Source: Pseudanabaena mucicola FACHB-723 (lineage in GTDB: Bacteria; Cyanobacteriota; Cyanobacteriia; Pseudanabaenales; Pseudanabaenaceae). From it: DNA of 34,621 bases. Shown one piece after another: positions 16,545-26,490 of the stretch. The translations under genes were made by a program, and so were the position numbers. The stretch is from positions 1 through 34,621 of the forward strand of contig NZ_JACJQB010000036.1 of NCBI RefSeq assembly GCF_014696385.1. Reading direction: 5' to 3'. The first letter of the stretch is position 1; the number at the start of each line of letters is the position of its first letter. The notes beneath the pieces were generated by a model. That model was not told where the DNA came from. It was given only the letters and a program-made list of their open reading frames with translations, and did not search any database.

Positions 16545-19500
16545 ATGTCTGCTCACCTCGACCACGACCAACCATTGCAACGTCGCCAGCTTTCTCTCAA
16601 GGTATTGCTGATAGTTCCCTTTGTGACGCAGGTAATTGCGGCCGTGGGAATTACGGGGTGGCTATCGGTGCAAAATGGACGGGAAGCCACGCAGGAGTTA
16701 GCACCACAGATTGGGCGAGAGGTGACGAAAACGATTGAAACCCATGTACGCGGCTATTTCGATGCGCCCCTAGAAATTTTGCAAGCCCATGGAGTATCAG
16801 CAAAGGTTGGCAATTTTAGTTTTGAGAATCTGGATCGGCTTGATAAATTGTTTTGGCAGCAGGTTCAACAATCGCCCAATCTTTACTTTTTCTATGCAGC
16901 TAATCCTAAAGGACAGTTTATCGGGGTCGAGAATAGAGACCAGAATAATTTAGTTTTACATCGTTCTACATCGTTCTCACCGCCACAAAAATCTATCTAT
17001 CGTTTAGATAAGCTAGGTAAGGTTCTCAACCGCATTGAAGTCAATGCCTATGATCCGCGGACTCGCCCTTGGTATCAGGGGGCAATTAAGTCAAAACAAA
17101 TGGTTTGGAGTCCGATTTATCTATTTGTGGCGCGTCCGATTTTAGGAATTACGGCTTCTGTGCCAATTTATGGGGAAGCGGGGGATTTGCGAGGGGTCTT
17201 GGGTGTAGATTTGACGCTTTCTCAAATTGGCGACTTTTTGAGACAGCTTACGATCGCAAAAACAGGACAAGCATTTATTTTGGAGCAGTCGGGGCAGCTT
17301 GTGGCGACCTCGACTGCGGAAATGCCCTATATTTCCACGGATAAGGGGCAACAACGCATTCATGCTACTCAAAGTGAAAACCCAATTTTGCGCCAAGCCT
17401 TTGAGGAACTCAAACGCAAATATCCTAATCCTGCGGATGTACCAAATTATCAGCAAATGCAACTGGATTGGGAGGGGGCAACTCAGTACATTCAGATTAC
17501 GAAATTAACTAGTAAGCAGGGTTTAAACTGGCTTTTGGTGGTAGTGGTGTCTGAGGCAGATTTTCGCGATCGCATTAATATCAACACCCGCAACACGATT
17601 GTTTTATGCGCCTTAGCGCTAATTTTTGCCAGCTTGACAGGATTTTACACCTCAAAGTGGATTGCCAAGCCCGTTGAGAAATTAATCGATGCGTCGCATA
17701 TGTTAGCAACAATTTCCGCCTCTGCGGATCTTGCTAGCGGACAGCCATATCATCCAATTGAAACTGCCAATGTGCGCGAATTGTCGATTTTGGCGGATTC
17801 CTTTAATCAAATGGCACATCAACTCCAAATTTCTTTTACGGCACTTGCTCAAAATAAAGAGGAACTGGAAAGACGAGTTGAGCGACGCACGGAAGCCCTT
17901 AAATCTAGTGAAACCAAGTATCGCACCCTCGTAGAAGCGGCAAATTGTATTATTTTACGCACGGATACAATCGGTACAATTAAATTTATCAATGAGTACG
18001 GATTATCTTTCTTTGGTTTTGCATCTGAAGAAGCGGTGGTGGGCAAAAATATTAATCAAACCATTGTCCAAGAATCTGATGACACCACGATTTCCAGTTT
18101 GATTGAATGGATGGGAAGTAGTAAGAATAGCTCTGATGTATCGATGTTTCAGGAGAGTCAGAATATCCGTAATGACGGTGAAAAAGTATGGATATCTTGG
18201 TCAAATCGTCCTATTCTCGATGATACGGGGCATTTAGTAGAAATTCTTTCGATAGGCATTGACATTACAGAACGTAAGCGAGTGGAATCTACTTTAGGAG
18301 AATTTGTGAGTTTGCAAAGGGCAACCTTTGAGTCTATTGCCGATGGAGTGGTTGCCATGGCGCAGACAGGAAATATCACTAACTATAATCAACGCTTTAT
18401 CGATATGTTCTCGCTATCACCAGAAGCTTTATCGACGATTGATCATGCCCTGAGACTAGAGTTTTTATCGGATAGAATTATTAATGCTGAACAGTTTATG
18501 TTGCGATCGCAAGAATTTCAACGGCATCCTGACCATGAAAGCTATGACCTGTTAGAGCTAGTTGATGACAGGGTAATCGAGTGTTATTCAAGACCTCAGA
18601 TGCTCGGTGATCAGATTATCGGGAGAGTGTGGAGTTTTCAGGATATTACGGCGCGGGTGCGTGCTGAGCAAGCCTTGGAAGAGCAAAAAACTTACTTGCG
18701 ATTGATCATTGATAGTATTCCGCAACAGATTTTCTGGAAGGATGTCGATCTGGTATTTCGTGGATGTAATAAAAACTGGGCAAGGTCGGCGCGACTAGAT
18801 AGCCCTGAAACGGTGATTGGCAAGACTGATTTTGACTTAATTGCGAATCCGCAACTAGCCGATGCTTTTCGGGAGCGGGATCTAAGGATTATGCAATCCA
18901 ATCAGCCTGAGTTACATATTATTCAACGGAAAGTCAATCCTGATCAGGAAGGAAGATTGATTTGGCTAGACATTAGCAAGTTGCCGATTATCAATGCTGA
19001 AGGTAAGACCATCGGCATCTTAGGTGTGCTTGATGACATCACCGAACGCAAGTTGGCGGAAGAAGCTCTCCATGCCGAGCAGGAGAAGTCAGAACGATTG
19101 CTGTTGAATATTTTGCCGAAAGCAATCGCCGATCGCCTCAAGCAAGCCCATGGCGTAATTGCCGATAGCTTTGAGTCGGTCACGGTTCTCTTTGCTGATA
19201 TTGTCGGCTTTACCCAAATCTCGTCACAGCTCTCACCACAGGATTTAGTTGATCTGCTCAATCGGATTTTCTCTAGCTTTGATATGTTGTGCGAAAAATA
19301 TGGATTAGAGAAGATCAAAACCATTGGCGATGCCTATATGTTAGCGGGCGGGATTCCTGTCCCCACGGAAACCCATGCTGAGGCAATCGCAGCTATGGCA
19401 TTGGAAATGATTGAAAAAGTAAATGAACTCCGCCATCAAACAGGACATCATCTCCAAATTCGCATCGGTATCCATACGGGATCTGTAATCGCAGGGGTAA

Positions 19501-19730
19501 TCGGCACGCAAAAATTTATTTACGATCTCTGGGGTGACACCGTTAATGTGGCAAGTCGGATGGAATCCCATAGTGAGGTTGGCAAAATCCAAGTGACGGC
19601 AGTAACCTATGAATTGCTCAAGGATAAGTTTGAACTGCGGAAACGCGGCGAGATCGATGTTAAGGGTAAGGGGATTATGCAGACCTATTGGTTGGTGGGC
19701 AAAAAGCCCCTCAATGAATTAAGTGCCTGA
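16545..19730 (+). CDS. Membrane adenylate cyclase: dCache - HAMP - PAS x3 - class III cyclase
   Basis: A 1061-residue sensor enzyme. A first membrane helix (about 18-40) precedes an extracytoplasmic dCache-like sensor (about 50-330) with DPRTRPWYQGA and GVLGVDLTL. A second helix near 345-365 is followed by HAMP, three PAS/PAC units (about 455-835, with DITERKR and DDITERKLAEEAL ends) and a class III cyclase domain from about 850. Metal-binding residues are D885 (LFADIVGF) and D929 (KTIGDAY). Substrate-specifying residues are K925 and D994 (YDLWGD), the adenylate rather than guanylate pair. N1001 and R1005 complete the site. It should make cAMP in response to an external ligand, which is unknown. 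Confidence 0.93.
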   Translation: MSAHLDHDQPLQRRQLSLKVLLIVPFVTQVIAAVGITGWLSVQNGREATQELAPQIGREVTKTIETHVRGYFDAPLEILQAHGVSAKVGNFSFENLDRLDKLFWQQVQQSPNLYFFYAANPKGQFIGVENRDQNNLVLHRSTSFSPPQKSIYRLDKLGKVLNRIEVNAYDPRTRPWYQGAIKSKQMVWSPIYLFVARPILGITASVPIYGEAGDLRGVLGVDLTLSQIGDFLRQLTIAKTGQAFILEQSGQLVATSTAEMPYISTDKGQQRIHATQSENPILRQAFEELKRKYPNPADVPNYQQMQLDWEGATQYIQITKLTSKQGLNWLLVVVVSEADFRDRININTRNTIVLCALALIFASLTGFYTSKWIAKPVEKLIDASHMLATISASADLASGQPYHPIETANVRELSILADSFNQMAHQLQISFTALAQNKEELERRVERRTEALKSSETKYRTLVEAANCIILRTDTIGTIKFINEYGLSFFGFASEEAVVGKNINQTIVQESDDTTISSLIEWMGSSKNSSDVSMFQESQNIRNDGEKVWISWSNRPILDDTGHLVEILSIGIDITERKRVESTLGEFVSLQRATFESIADGVVAMAQTGNITNYNQRFIDMFSLSPEALSTIDHALRLEFLSDRIINAEQFMLRSQEFQRHPDHESYDLLELVDDRVIECYSRPQMLGDQIIGRVWSFQDITARVRAEQALEEQKTYLRLIIDSIPQQIFWKDVDLVFRGCNKNWARSARLDSPETVIGKTDFDLIANPQLADAFRERDLRIMQSNQPELHIIQRKVNPDQEGRLIWLDISKLPIINAEGKTIGILGVLDDITERKLAEEALHAEQEKSERLLLNILPKAIADRLKQAHGVIADSFESVTVLFADIVGFTQISSQLSPQDLVDLLNRIFSSFDMLCEKYGLEKIKTIGDAYMLAGGIPVPTETHAEAIAAMALEMIEKVNELRHQTGHHLQIRIGIHTGSVIAGVIGTQKFIYDLWGDTVNVASRMESHSEVGKIQVTAVTYELLKDKFELRKRGEIDVKGKGIMQTYWLVGKKPLNELSA

Positions 19731-20357
19731 TTGCGATCGCAAATCTGCATCCATAAAACTGCGATCGCCTAACACCTTGAGCATGGGGCCAAGTGGGCCA
19801 AACTGGACAATACTTAGGGAGGCAGCAGGAACATCAATGCGATCGCGATATCTACCCATATCAATCCCCAATAAACCACAGAGAATTACTCGAATTGTGG
19901 CTTTGTGGGACACAATCAGCACATTTCCCGACGGATATTTTTCTTGAATTTCTGCGACCACTAAGGAAGCACGGCTAGCCAGTTGCACGGCCGTTTCGCC
20001 ACCCGTGGGCGGATTCCATGCAGGTTCGGTCAACCAACGCAAATAGTCATCACTATAATTCTCTTTCACAAATTCATTGGTGAGTCCTTCCCATTTGCCA
20101 TAGCGCAATTCTCGCAAACCATCACGAAATTGCATTTCTACAGCGATCGCTCTGCATAGTGGTGTCGCTGTGGCAATTGTGCGTTTCATGGGGCTAACAA
20201 ATACGGCATCCCATGAAATTGCTCGATGAGCATCCGCAAAGGCTAATGCCATTTTTTCGCCATTTTCCGTTAACTCAGGATCAAGATCGCCGCAATAGCC
20301 GCCAGTGCGACTATAGGCGGTTTCTCCATGACGGAGTAGATATAGTTTTAAGCTCAT
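19719..20357 (-). CDS. Histidine phosphatase family protein (phosphoglycerate mutase-like)
   Basis: A 212-residue member of the histidine phosphatase superfamily. The phospho-accepting H10 lies in LLRHGET. RELRYGKWEG and VSHKATIR supply the other active-site residues, and VSPMKRTIATA is the usual third motif. The set is complete, so it is catalytically plausible. The substrate cannot be told from sequence: phosphoserine, sugar phosphate and alpha-ribazole phosphate are all options in this family. Its last 12 bases overlap the convergent cyclase gene, with no room for a shared terminator. The start region faces the AT-rich divergent ORF at 20518. Confidence 0.9.
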   Translation of the reverse strand: MSLKLYLLRHGETAYSRTGGYCGDLDPELTENGEKMALAFADAHRAISWDAVFVSPMKRTIATATPLCRAIAVEMQFRDGLRELRYGKWEGLTNEFVKENYSDDYLRWLTEPAWNPPTGGETAVQLASRASLVVAEIQEKYPSGNVLIVSHKATIRVILCGLLGIDMGRYRDRIDVPAASLSIVQFGPLGPMLKVLGDRSFMDADLRSQSGT

Positions 20358-20517
20358 GATTTTTTCTAATTGTTTGAGTTTCTTTGCAAAAATACAGCCT
20401 CATACCACAAAAAATACTTTTAACTCATATTGTTACAAATCTTATAAATTATGTTATACTAAAACTATAGAAGAACTAAAAAGCTTTTATAACCGAAAAA
20501 TTACAGAGGTAAAAAAG

Positions 20518-20871
20518 ATGCTACAAACAATTGAAGATAACTTTACTATGAAGTTCTTATACCAATTAGCTAACGAAGATATATGGCAAAAAGAAACTTG
20601 CAGTATCAAAAGTCCACAAGAGTTTTTGAGATATATTGCCAAAAAGTTAAATGTTGATTCTTATTTAGTTAATGAAGATGACTTAACCAAAGCCGTGAAT
20701 TTGCTCACAAACCATGAGAAGGATAAGGAGAAGTTTTTCAAAGCGAAGTCTCCCATGCCAAATTTACCTTTTGTCGGCTTTTATAAATCTCCTATTTCTG
20801 ATATGGCAAACTACCATGCAGGATGGTTAACTTTATCTAACAAGCTACGTGAGCAGCTTAGTAAGCTCTAA
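20518..20871 (+). CDS. Small protein, weak Nif11-like N-terminal pattern
   Basis: I start at the ATG at 20518, which follows an AGAGG ribosome site, giving 117 residues. The open frame reaches back to 20356, but that stretch looks non-coding and overlaps the opposite gene's start. Residues 8-60 (FLYQLANEDIWQKE, then SPQEFLRYIAKKL, then EDDLTKAV) resemble the helical Nif11 / nitrile-hydratase-leader domain. The C-terminal part is Lys/Pro/Phe-rich (KSPMPNLPFVGFYKSP) and has no Gly-Gly cleavage site and no cysteines. If the likeness is real, it could be an orphan RiPP-type precursor or a degenerate relative. The gene is clearly more AT-rich than its neighbours. Function unknown. Confidence 0.55.
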   Translation: MLQTIEDNFTMKFLYQLANEDIWQKETCSIKSPQEFLRYIAKKLNVDSYLVNEDDLTKAVNLLTNHEKDKEKFFKAKSPMPNLPFVGFYKSPISDMANYHAGWLTLSNKLREQLSKL

Positions 20872-20937
20872 AGCTTCTTACCTATGAGGAATTTTTTATA
20901 GTTTTCCTTTGAGCCGAAAAATCTAATTTAATTAGCG

Positions 20938-20977
20938 GAAACTAGGAAGAAGTCCTTAAGGACTTCTTCCTAGTTTC
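20938..20977. terminator. 40-bp perfect palindrome at the end of the phosphoketolase gene
   Basis: 18-bp arms (20938-20955 with 20960-20977) around TTAA make a completely symmetrical 40-bp palindrome. It directly abuts the xfp stop codon at 20978-20980 and lies about 65 bases after the convergent small ORF. It probably ends both transcripts. Confidence 0.7.
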
Positions 20978-23425
20978 TTAATGCGGATAACGCCAGTTCA
21001 CAATCTCAGGCTTATCGATGCCATGCTCATAGGCATATTGGCGACACTCAATTTGTTGATCGAGTAACGCTTGCTTGGCATGAGCGCCAATCGTCCGCAA
21101 CTTTGGCACACGATCAATCACATCAATCGCCAAACTAAAACGATCAACTTGGTTATTAATCGCCAATTCCAACGGCGTATTGATATTGCCCTTTTCCTTG
21201 TAACCACGCACATGCAGATTTTTGTGGTTGTTACGGCGATAGGCGAGACGGTGAATCAGCCAAGGATAACCATGGAAGTTGAAAATGATCGGCTTATCGG
21301 TGGTGAATAGCGAATCAAAATCGCGATCGCTTAACCCGTGGGGATGCTCAGTATCGGGCTGTAATTTAAACAAATCGACCACATTGATAAAACGAATCTT
21401 CAACTCTGGGAAATGCTCCCATAGCAAGATAGTGGCGGCAAGGGCTTCTTGCGTGAGAATGTCACCACAGCCAACCATCACCACATCTGGTTCACAGCCT
21501 TGGTCATTACTTGCCCAGTCCCAAATGCCTAAGCCCTTGGTGCAGTGCTTGATCGCCTCATCCATGCTCAAGAATTGTAAGTGTGACTGCTTATCACAGA
21601 CAATCACATTCACATAGTCGGTGCTGCGTAGGCAATGATCAGAAACCGACAGCAAACTATTAACATCAGGTGGCAAATAGATACGGGTAACGGCAGCACT
21701 CTTGTTGACCACTACATCTAAGAAGCCGGGATCTTGATGGGTAAAGCCATTGTGATCCTGTCTCCAGACTGTGGAAGTAATCAACAAGTTCAGCGAAGAA
21801 ATGGGCGCACGCCAAGGAATGTCTTTGCTAATTTCTAGCCATTTGCAATGCTGGTTGATCATCGAATCAATTACATGTACAAAGGACTCGTAGGTAGAAA
21901 AGAATCCATGTCGACCCGTTAGCAAATAGCCCTCTAGCCAGCCTTCAAGGGTATGTTCGCTAAGAATTTCCATCACCCTACCATCGGTTGCTAATTCACC
22001 ACCATCGGCATCTTCGGGCAAATATTCAGCAATCCAGAACTTTTTACTGACTTCGTAAATAGCTTGGAGCTTGTTGGATGTATTTTCGTCGGGACCAAAT
22101 ACACGGAAGTTTTCCATGTTGTGACGCATGACATCGCGCAAAAATACGCCCAGAGGTTTGGTGTTTTCGGCTTCGCTAGTGCCTGCCTTATCAATCTTGA
22201 CACCATATTCACGGAAATCAGGCATTCGTAAGGCACGACGTACCAAACCACCATTGGCGATCGGGTTTGCACTCATCCGACGCTCACCGATGGGGGCAAG
22301 TTCTTTTAACTCAGGTTTTAACTTGCCTGTAGCATCAAATAATTCTTCAGGCTTATAGCTCCGCATCCAATTCGATAGCATTTGTAAATGCTCATCATTG
22401 TTATGCATTCCCGACAAAGGCACTTGGTGCGCTCTCCAGAAGCCTTCCACCTTGTGACCATCCACTTCCGCAGGCCCAGTCCAGCCTTTGGGAGTCCGCA
22501 ATACGATCATGGGGAACTTGGCGCGTTTGGGAATACCTGTGCTGCGAGATTCCTGTTGAATAGTTCTGATTTCATTGATGCAATGTTCGAGGGTGGCGGC
22601 GATCGCTTGGTGCATCGATTCAGGATCGGAACCTTCGACAAAATAGGGCTGATAGCCGTAGCCGATGAATAGACTTTCTAGCTCTTCATGGCTGATTCTA
22701 GCTAGAACCGTGGGGTTATTAATCTTGTACCCGTTCAAGTGCAGAATTGGTAATACAGCACCATCACGAATCGGATTGATAAACTTGTTAGAATGCCAAG
22801 CGGTGGCAAGGGGCCCTGTTTCCGATTCGCCATCACCGACCATGACGACAGAGATTAAATCGGGGTTATCAAAGACAGTTCCATAGGCATGGGAAACGCT
22901 ATAGCCGAGTTCACCGCCTTCATGGATTGAGCCAGGGGTTTCGGGTGTACAGTGGCTACCAATGCCTCCTGGAAAGGAAAACTGTTTGAAGAAACGCTTC
23001 ATCCCTTCTTCATCTTCACCAATGTCGTGATAGATCTCGGAATAGGTTCCTTCTAAGTAAACAGGGCCTAAAATGCCAGGTGCACCATGTCCAGGGCCGG
23101 CAAGAAAGATCGTGTTCAGATCATATTTTTTGATTAAACGATTGAGATGAGTATAGACAAAGCTCATCCCAGGACTAGACCCCCAATGTCCGAGCAGACG
23201 ATTTTTAATGTGTTCTGGCTTGAGTGGTTCGCGCAAGAGTGGATTGTCGCGCAGGTAGATCATGCCGATCGCCAGATAGTTGCAGGCTCTCCAGTAAGCA
23301 TCGATTTTTTGTAGTTCCTCGGTACTAAGCGGTGTACCTGTCACTGTCGCTCTGGCAGTGCCATAGCAGCTAATTGCTGAATTGGATAGGTTCATGTCAG
23401 TTGGTTTTAGAGGAGTTGATACCAT
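20978..23425 (-). CDS. xfp: Xylulose-5-phosphate / fructose-6-phosphate phosphoketolase
   Basis: An 815-residue thiamine-diphosphate enzyme that splits xylulose-5-P (and often fructose-6-P) with phosphate to give acetyl-phosphate plus glyceraldehyde-3-P or erythrose-4-P. It thereby bypasses part of glycolysis in cyanobacteria. Signatures are [10 protein letters not shown] (around 77-86), [11 protein letters not shown] (107-117) and the ThDP-binding GDGESETG (197-204). The length is typical and there is no frame break. A Met at 23395 could also serve as start. No acetate kinase or phosphotransacetylase gene is adjacent. Confidence 0.95.
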   Translation of the reverse strand: MVSTPLKPTDMNLSNSAISCYGTARATVTGTPLSTEELQKIDAYWRACNYLAIGMIYLRDNPLLREPLKPEHIKNRLLGHWGSSPGMSFVYTHLNRLIKKYDLNTIFLAGPGHGAPGILGPVYLEGTYSEIYHDIGEDEEGMKRFFKQFSFPGGIGSHCTPETPGSIHEGGELGYSVSHAYGTVFDNPDLISVVMVGDGESETGPLATAWHSNKFINPIRDGAVLPILHLNGYKINNPTVLARISHEELESLFIGYGYQPYFVEGSDPESMHQAIAATLEHCINEIRTIQQESRSTGIPKRAKFPMIVLRTPKGWTGPAEVDGHKVEGFWRAHQVPLSGMHNNDEHLQMLSNWMRSYKPEELFDATGKLKPELKELAPIGERRMSANPIANGGLVRRALRMPDFREYGVKIDKAGTSEAENTKPLGVFLRDVMRHNMENFRVFGPDENTSNKLQAIYEVSKKFWIAEYLPEDADGGELATDGRVMEILSEHTLEGWLEGYLLTGRHGFFSTYESFVHVIDSMINQHCKWLEISKDIPWRAPISSLNLLITSTVWRQDHNGFTHQDPGFLDVVVNKSAAVTRIYLPPDVNSLLSVSDHCLRSTDYVNVIVCDKQSHLQFLSMDEAIKHCTKGLGIWDWASNDQGCEPDVVMVGCGDILTQEALAATILLWEHFPELKIRFINVVDLFKLQPDTEHPHGLSDRDFDSLFTTDKPIIFNFHGYPWLIHRLAYRRNNHKNLHVRGYKEKGNINTPLELAINNQVDRFSLAIDVIDRVPKLRTIGAHAKQALLDQQIECRQYAYEHGIDKPEIVNWRYPH

Positions 23426-23632
23426 GAAATTAAGATTCCTGTCACTAAACTAATGTTTTGACTTCTGACTCCACAACTCTACATGGAAATTGAGAGAACT
23501 CCTATATATCTGCATATCTCCTTTAGATTCTTCTTGGGGATCACGATTGCCGCTCACAGCCTTATATCTAGGTATAGGGTATGGGTTAAATGTCTTAGTT
23601 CGCATCTATTCCAGAATTAGCATTTGGTAGTC

Positions 23633-23685
23633 CTAAATAGGTAAGGATAGGCGGAGCGAAGCGCCGCTCATCCTTACCTATTTAG
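23633..23685. repeat. Inverted repeat with GC-rich tip
   Basis: 16-bp perfect arms (23633-23648 with 23670-23685) enclose a 21-base tip containing GCGG and CCGC, which can extend the stem. It lies in a divergent promoter region, so it is unlikely to be a terminator of an annotated gene. It looks like a dispersed palindromic element. Confidence 0.7.
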
Positions 23686-23713
23686 CGCTACCTAGCACTT
23701 TGGGAAGTGGTTT

Positions 23714-23762
23714 AGATAAATTTTTGAAAGTGCTGCTTCACAACGCTTTCAAAAATTTATCT
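23714..23762. repeat. Inverted repeat, same family as 27476-27526
   Basis: 17-bp perfect arms (23714-23730 with 23746-23762). The core TTTTGAAAG ... GCTTC ... CTTTCAAAA closely matches the hairpin at 27476-27526. Two copies of a related palindrome in 34 kb suggest a dispersed repeat family. Confidence 0.7.
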
Positions 23763-24046
23763 GAGTTTTAAACCATGACCAAATGCTGTGTCCCGTATAA
23801 GTTGATGGATTTTAATTGCCTCGCATAGAATTTCAGATATACTTTATTTATTAGTCGTCATAATTTTTTAATTTCTGGGCAAACTAATAATTAACGGATA
23901 ATGCCAAAGCTAATCAATGGCGTTGCCATTGTTAAATTTAATAGCAAGATACTTTTGCTATATTGGCAAGTAATAGCTTCGGCAATTACTGGGGGTAGTA
24001 GCACAAAATGCAAAGTGTTAAATCTAAACTTTGAGATTTTTACTTC

Positions 24047-26434
24047 ATGGGCAAATTGATGTCAGAGTCTAAAGAGGAAAACCAATCGTTACAGGAACAG
24101 CAATTAGACAAATCGCTGCACATTTTGATCATTGAAGATGTTTCCTCTGACATCGAGCTAATTTTATTGGCACTCAAGTCTGCCCGATTGACTTTTACCT
24201 ATGACACCGTTGCCAATGCGATCGCATTTCAAAAATGTTTGCAGGAAAAGTCCTATGATGTTGTTTTTTCGGACTATCGACTGCCTAGTTTTAATGGGTT
24301 ACAGGCTTTTGAGCTATTAAAACAATCAGGGCAAGACATTCCTTTTATTTTGATCACGGGCAGTTTAGGGGAGGAGTCTGCGGTTGAGTGCATCAAAGCG
24401 GGCATGACGGATTATGTACTCAAGGATCGATTGTTTCGCCTGCCCAGTGTTTTAGAACGGGCTTTGCAAGAGTGTTCGCTACGGCGACAACAAAGAGCTG
24501 CGATCGCAAAAATTGAGGAACAGGCATGGCGAGAAAGGATCATTAATCGCATTGTGCAGGCGATGCGGGAAACGTTGGTTTTAGAGGATGTGTTACAAAC
24601 TACGGTTAATCTCTTGCATGAATCATTACAGGTTTGTCGATGTCTGATTTTTCAGAAAGACGAAGACGGTGTAATGCGCGTCAAATATGTCAGTGAAACG
24701 ACTGACGAATCCCAAAATCTGTACGGGTTAACCTGTCATTTTTTTGATGAATATCATGATCAATTGATTGCTGGCGAACAGATTGTCTTTGAGCAGATTG
24801 ACGAAGCTCTTCCTGAATATATGCAACAATCGGCGCAGGACTGCTCAATTCGCTCTATTGTGATTACGCCCCTAATTTACCGCCAAGCTTATCTCGGCGG
24901 CATTAGTATGCACCAATGCAACAGCGAGAGGTATTGGACTGAGGTCGAGCTATCTTTGGCGAAGGCAATTGCCGATCAATGTGCGATCGCAATTCATCAG
25001 GCGGAACTCTATCAAAATGCCCAAAATGAATTGCTAGAACGCAAAAAAATGGAAGCACAACTGCGCCATGATGCTTTCCATGATGCCCTCACAGGTTTAC
25101 CAAATCGGTCTTTATTTCTCGATCGCCTTAGTCATGCTTTTCAAGTCGCTAATCGCCATGCCCATAAATATACCGAAGATTTACCCTATCATTTCGCAGT
25201 GTTGTTTCTCGACCTCGATCGCTTTAAGGTGATCAATGATAGCCTCGGTCATTTGGCAGGGGATGAATTACTAAAAATCGTTGCCGATCGCTTAGTTGCT
25301 TGTCTACGAAGCGGCGATACCGTCGCCAGACTGGGGGGCGATGAATTTGTCATGTTACTTGAGGAAATCACGAACATTAGTGATGTGATTGAAGTTGCCC
25401 AAAGAATTCAAAACTCTTTAAAAACGCCCATTAACATTGAGGGCAACGAAATATTCATTAGTACCAGTATTGGCATTGCTCTCAATGCTGAAAACTATAC
25501 AAAACCCGATCAGTTGCTCCGTGATGCTGACACAGCGATGTATCGGGCTAAAGAAACAGGTCGCGAAAGATACGAAATCTTTAATCCCGCGATGCACACG
25601 GAAGCACTGCAAAAATTACGTCTAGAAAACGAATTACGCCGCGCCATCAATCAACAGGAATTTATTGTTTATTATCAGCCGATCGTTTGTCTCACCTCCA
25701 GACAGATTCTTGGTTTTGAAGCTCTGATTCGTTGGCAGCATCCCCAACGCGGCTTGGTCTATCCCGCCGCATTTATTCCCATCGCCGAAGATACAGGATT
25801 GATTGTGGGAATTGATCTTTGGGTTTTACATGAAGCCTGTTCGCAATTGAGTAGATGGCAGACACAGTTTCCCCATGCCAAGGATCTGACGATTAGTGTA
25901 AATCTGTCGGCGAAGCAGTTTACTAAGTATGACTTGATTCATCAAATTGAAGCAACCCTAAAGGCGACACATCTCAATAACGCTAATTTGAAAATAGAAG
26001 TGACAGAAAGTCTACTAATTGAGAAAACATCCCTAGCGACTCAAATTTTAGGAGAATTGAGTAAGCAAAATATTCAAACCTGTATTGATGATTTTGGGAC
26101 GGGTTATTCTTCCTTGAGTTATTTGCACCGTTTTCCGATTCATACGCTCAAGATCGATCGTTCCTTTGTGGCACGACTCAATCAAAATCCTGAAGATGGG
26201 GAAATTGTTAAGGCAATTATTACTTTGGGGATTAATCTCGGTCTAAACGTAGTGGCGGAAGGGGTGGAAAATGCTGCACAGTTAGATTTTTTGAGAAATA
26301 ATAATTGCCATGCTGGGCAGGGTTATCATCTCTTCAGACCCTTAAATGCTGAGGCAATCACAGAAATATTAGCGGCTGATCCAGTGATTACAGGGCAGAT
26401 CGATCCGCTCAAAATTGACTGCGATCGCAAATAA
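24047..26434 (+). CDS. REC-GAF-GGDEF-EAL protein (cyclic-di-GMP turnover)
   Basis: A 795-residue soluble signalling protein. The N-terminal receiver domain (about 22-150) has the phosphorylatable D76 in VVFSDYRLP. A GAF domain covers about 165-330. The GGDEF domain has an intact motif at 430-434 (RLGGDEF), and EAL at 558-560 (FEALIRW). EAL-type catalytic residues are present in VNLSAKQF, VTESLL, IDDFGTGYSS and VVAEGVE. Both the cyclase and phosphodiesterase halves look active, so net output probably depends on phosphorylation or GAF ligand. The cognate kinase is not nearby. ATG at 24059 is an alternative start. Confidence 0.93.
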   Translation: MGKLMSESKEENQSLQEQQLDKSLHILIIEDVSSDIELILLALKSARLTFTYDTVANAIAFQKCLQEKSYDVVFSDYRLPSFNGLQAFELLKQSGQDIPFILITGSLGEESAVECIKAGMTDYVLKDRLFRLPSVLERALQECSLRRQQRAAIAKIEEQAWRERIINRIVQAMRETLVLEDVLQTTVNLLHESLQVCRCLIFQKDEDGVMRVKYVSETTDESQNLYGLTCHFFDEYHDQLIAGEQIVFEQIDEALPEYMQQSAQDCSIRSIVITPLIYRQAYLGGISMHQCNSERYWTEVELSLAKAIADQCAIAIHQAELYQNAQNELLERKKMEAQLRHDAFHDALTGLPNRSLFLDRLSHAFQVANRHAHKYTEDLPYHFAVLFLDLDRFKVINDSLGHLAGDELLKIVADRLVACLRSGDTVARLGGDEFVMLLEEITNISDVIEVAQRIQNSLKTPINIEGNEIFISTSIGIALNAENYTKPDQLLRDADTAMYRAKETGRERYEIFNPAMHTEALQKLRLENELRRAINQQEFIVYYQPIVCLTSRQILGFEALIRWQHPQRGLVYPAAFIPIAEDTGLIVGIDLWVLHEACSQLSRWQTQFPHAKDLTISVNLSAKQFTKYDLIHQIEATLKATHLNNANLKIEVTESLLIEKTSLATQILGELSKQNIQTCIDDFGTGYSSLSYLHRFPIHTLKIDRSFVARLNQNPEDGEIVKAIITLGINLGLNVVAEGVENAAQLDFLRNNNCHAGQGYHLFRPLNAEAITEILAADPVITGQIDPLKIDCDRK

Positions 26435-26455
26435 CTAACTTTGACCAAATTAGCT

Positions 26456-26490
26456 TGTACCGCCCGCTATACGAGCGGTACAGATTTTTT
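26456..26490 (+). terminator. Intrinsic terminator of the GGDEF-EAL gene
   Basis: An 11-bp stem with one C/A mismatch (26456-26466 with 26472-26482) is followed at once by a run of seven Ts. It starts 21 bases after the stop. The T-run overlaps the stop end of the convergent fabD gene. Confidence 0.8.

Larger units (their letters stand above)
23426..24046. other. Long divergent intergenic region with palindromic repeats
   Basis: 621 bases between two genes that both start here. Two long inverted repeats (23633-23685 and 23714-23762) sit in the middle, and neither is near any gene's 3' end. The last 170 bases before the GGDEF-EAL gene are AT-rich with short hairpins, for example CAATGGC-GTT-GCCATTG near 23916-23932. 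I see no convincing ORF, tRNA or known riboswitch. Confidence 0.6.

Noticed and set aside
16957-16977. Short tandem repeat (TACATCGTTC twice) inside the cyclase gene
   Set aside because: Only two copies, 10 bases, within continuous coding sequence. Not a CRISPR or regulatory array.
20356-20517. Longer start for the small ORF at 20518
   Set aside because: It overlaps the divergent gene's start, is not protein-like, and the downstream ATG has a ribosome site.
23880-24046. Cyclic-di-GMP riboswitch before the GGDEF-EAL gene
   Set aside because: Short hairpins are present but none of the conserved GEMM core sequence is visible.
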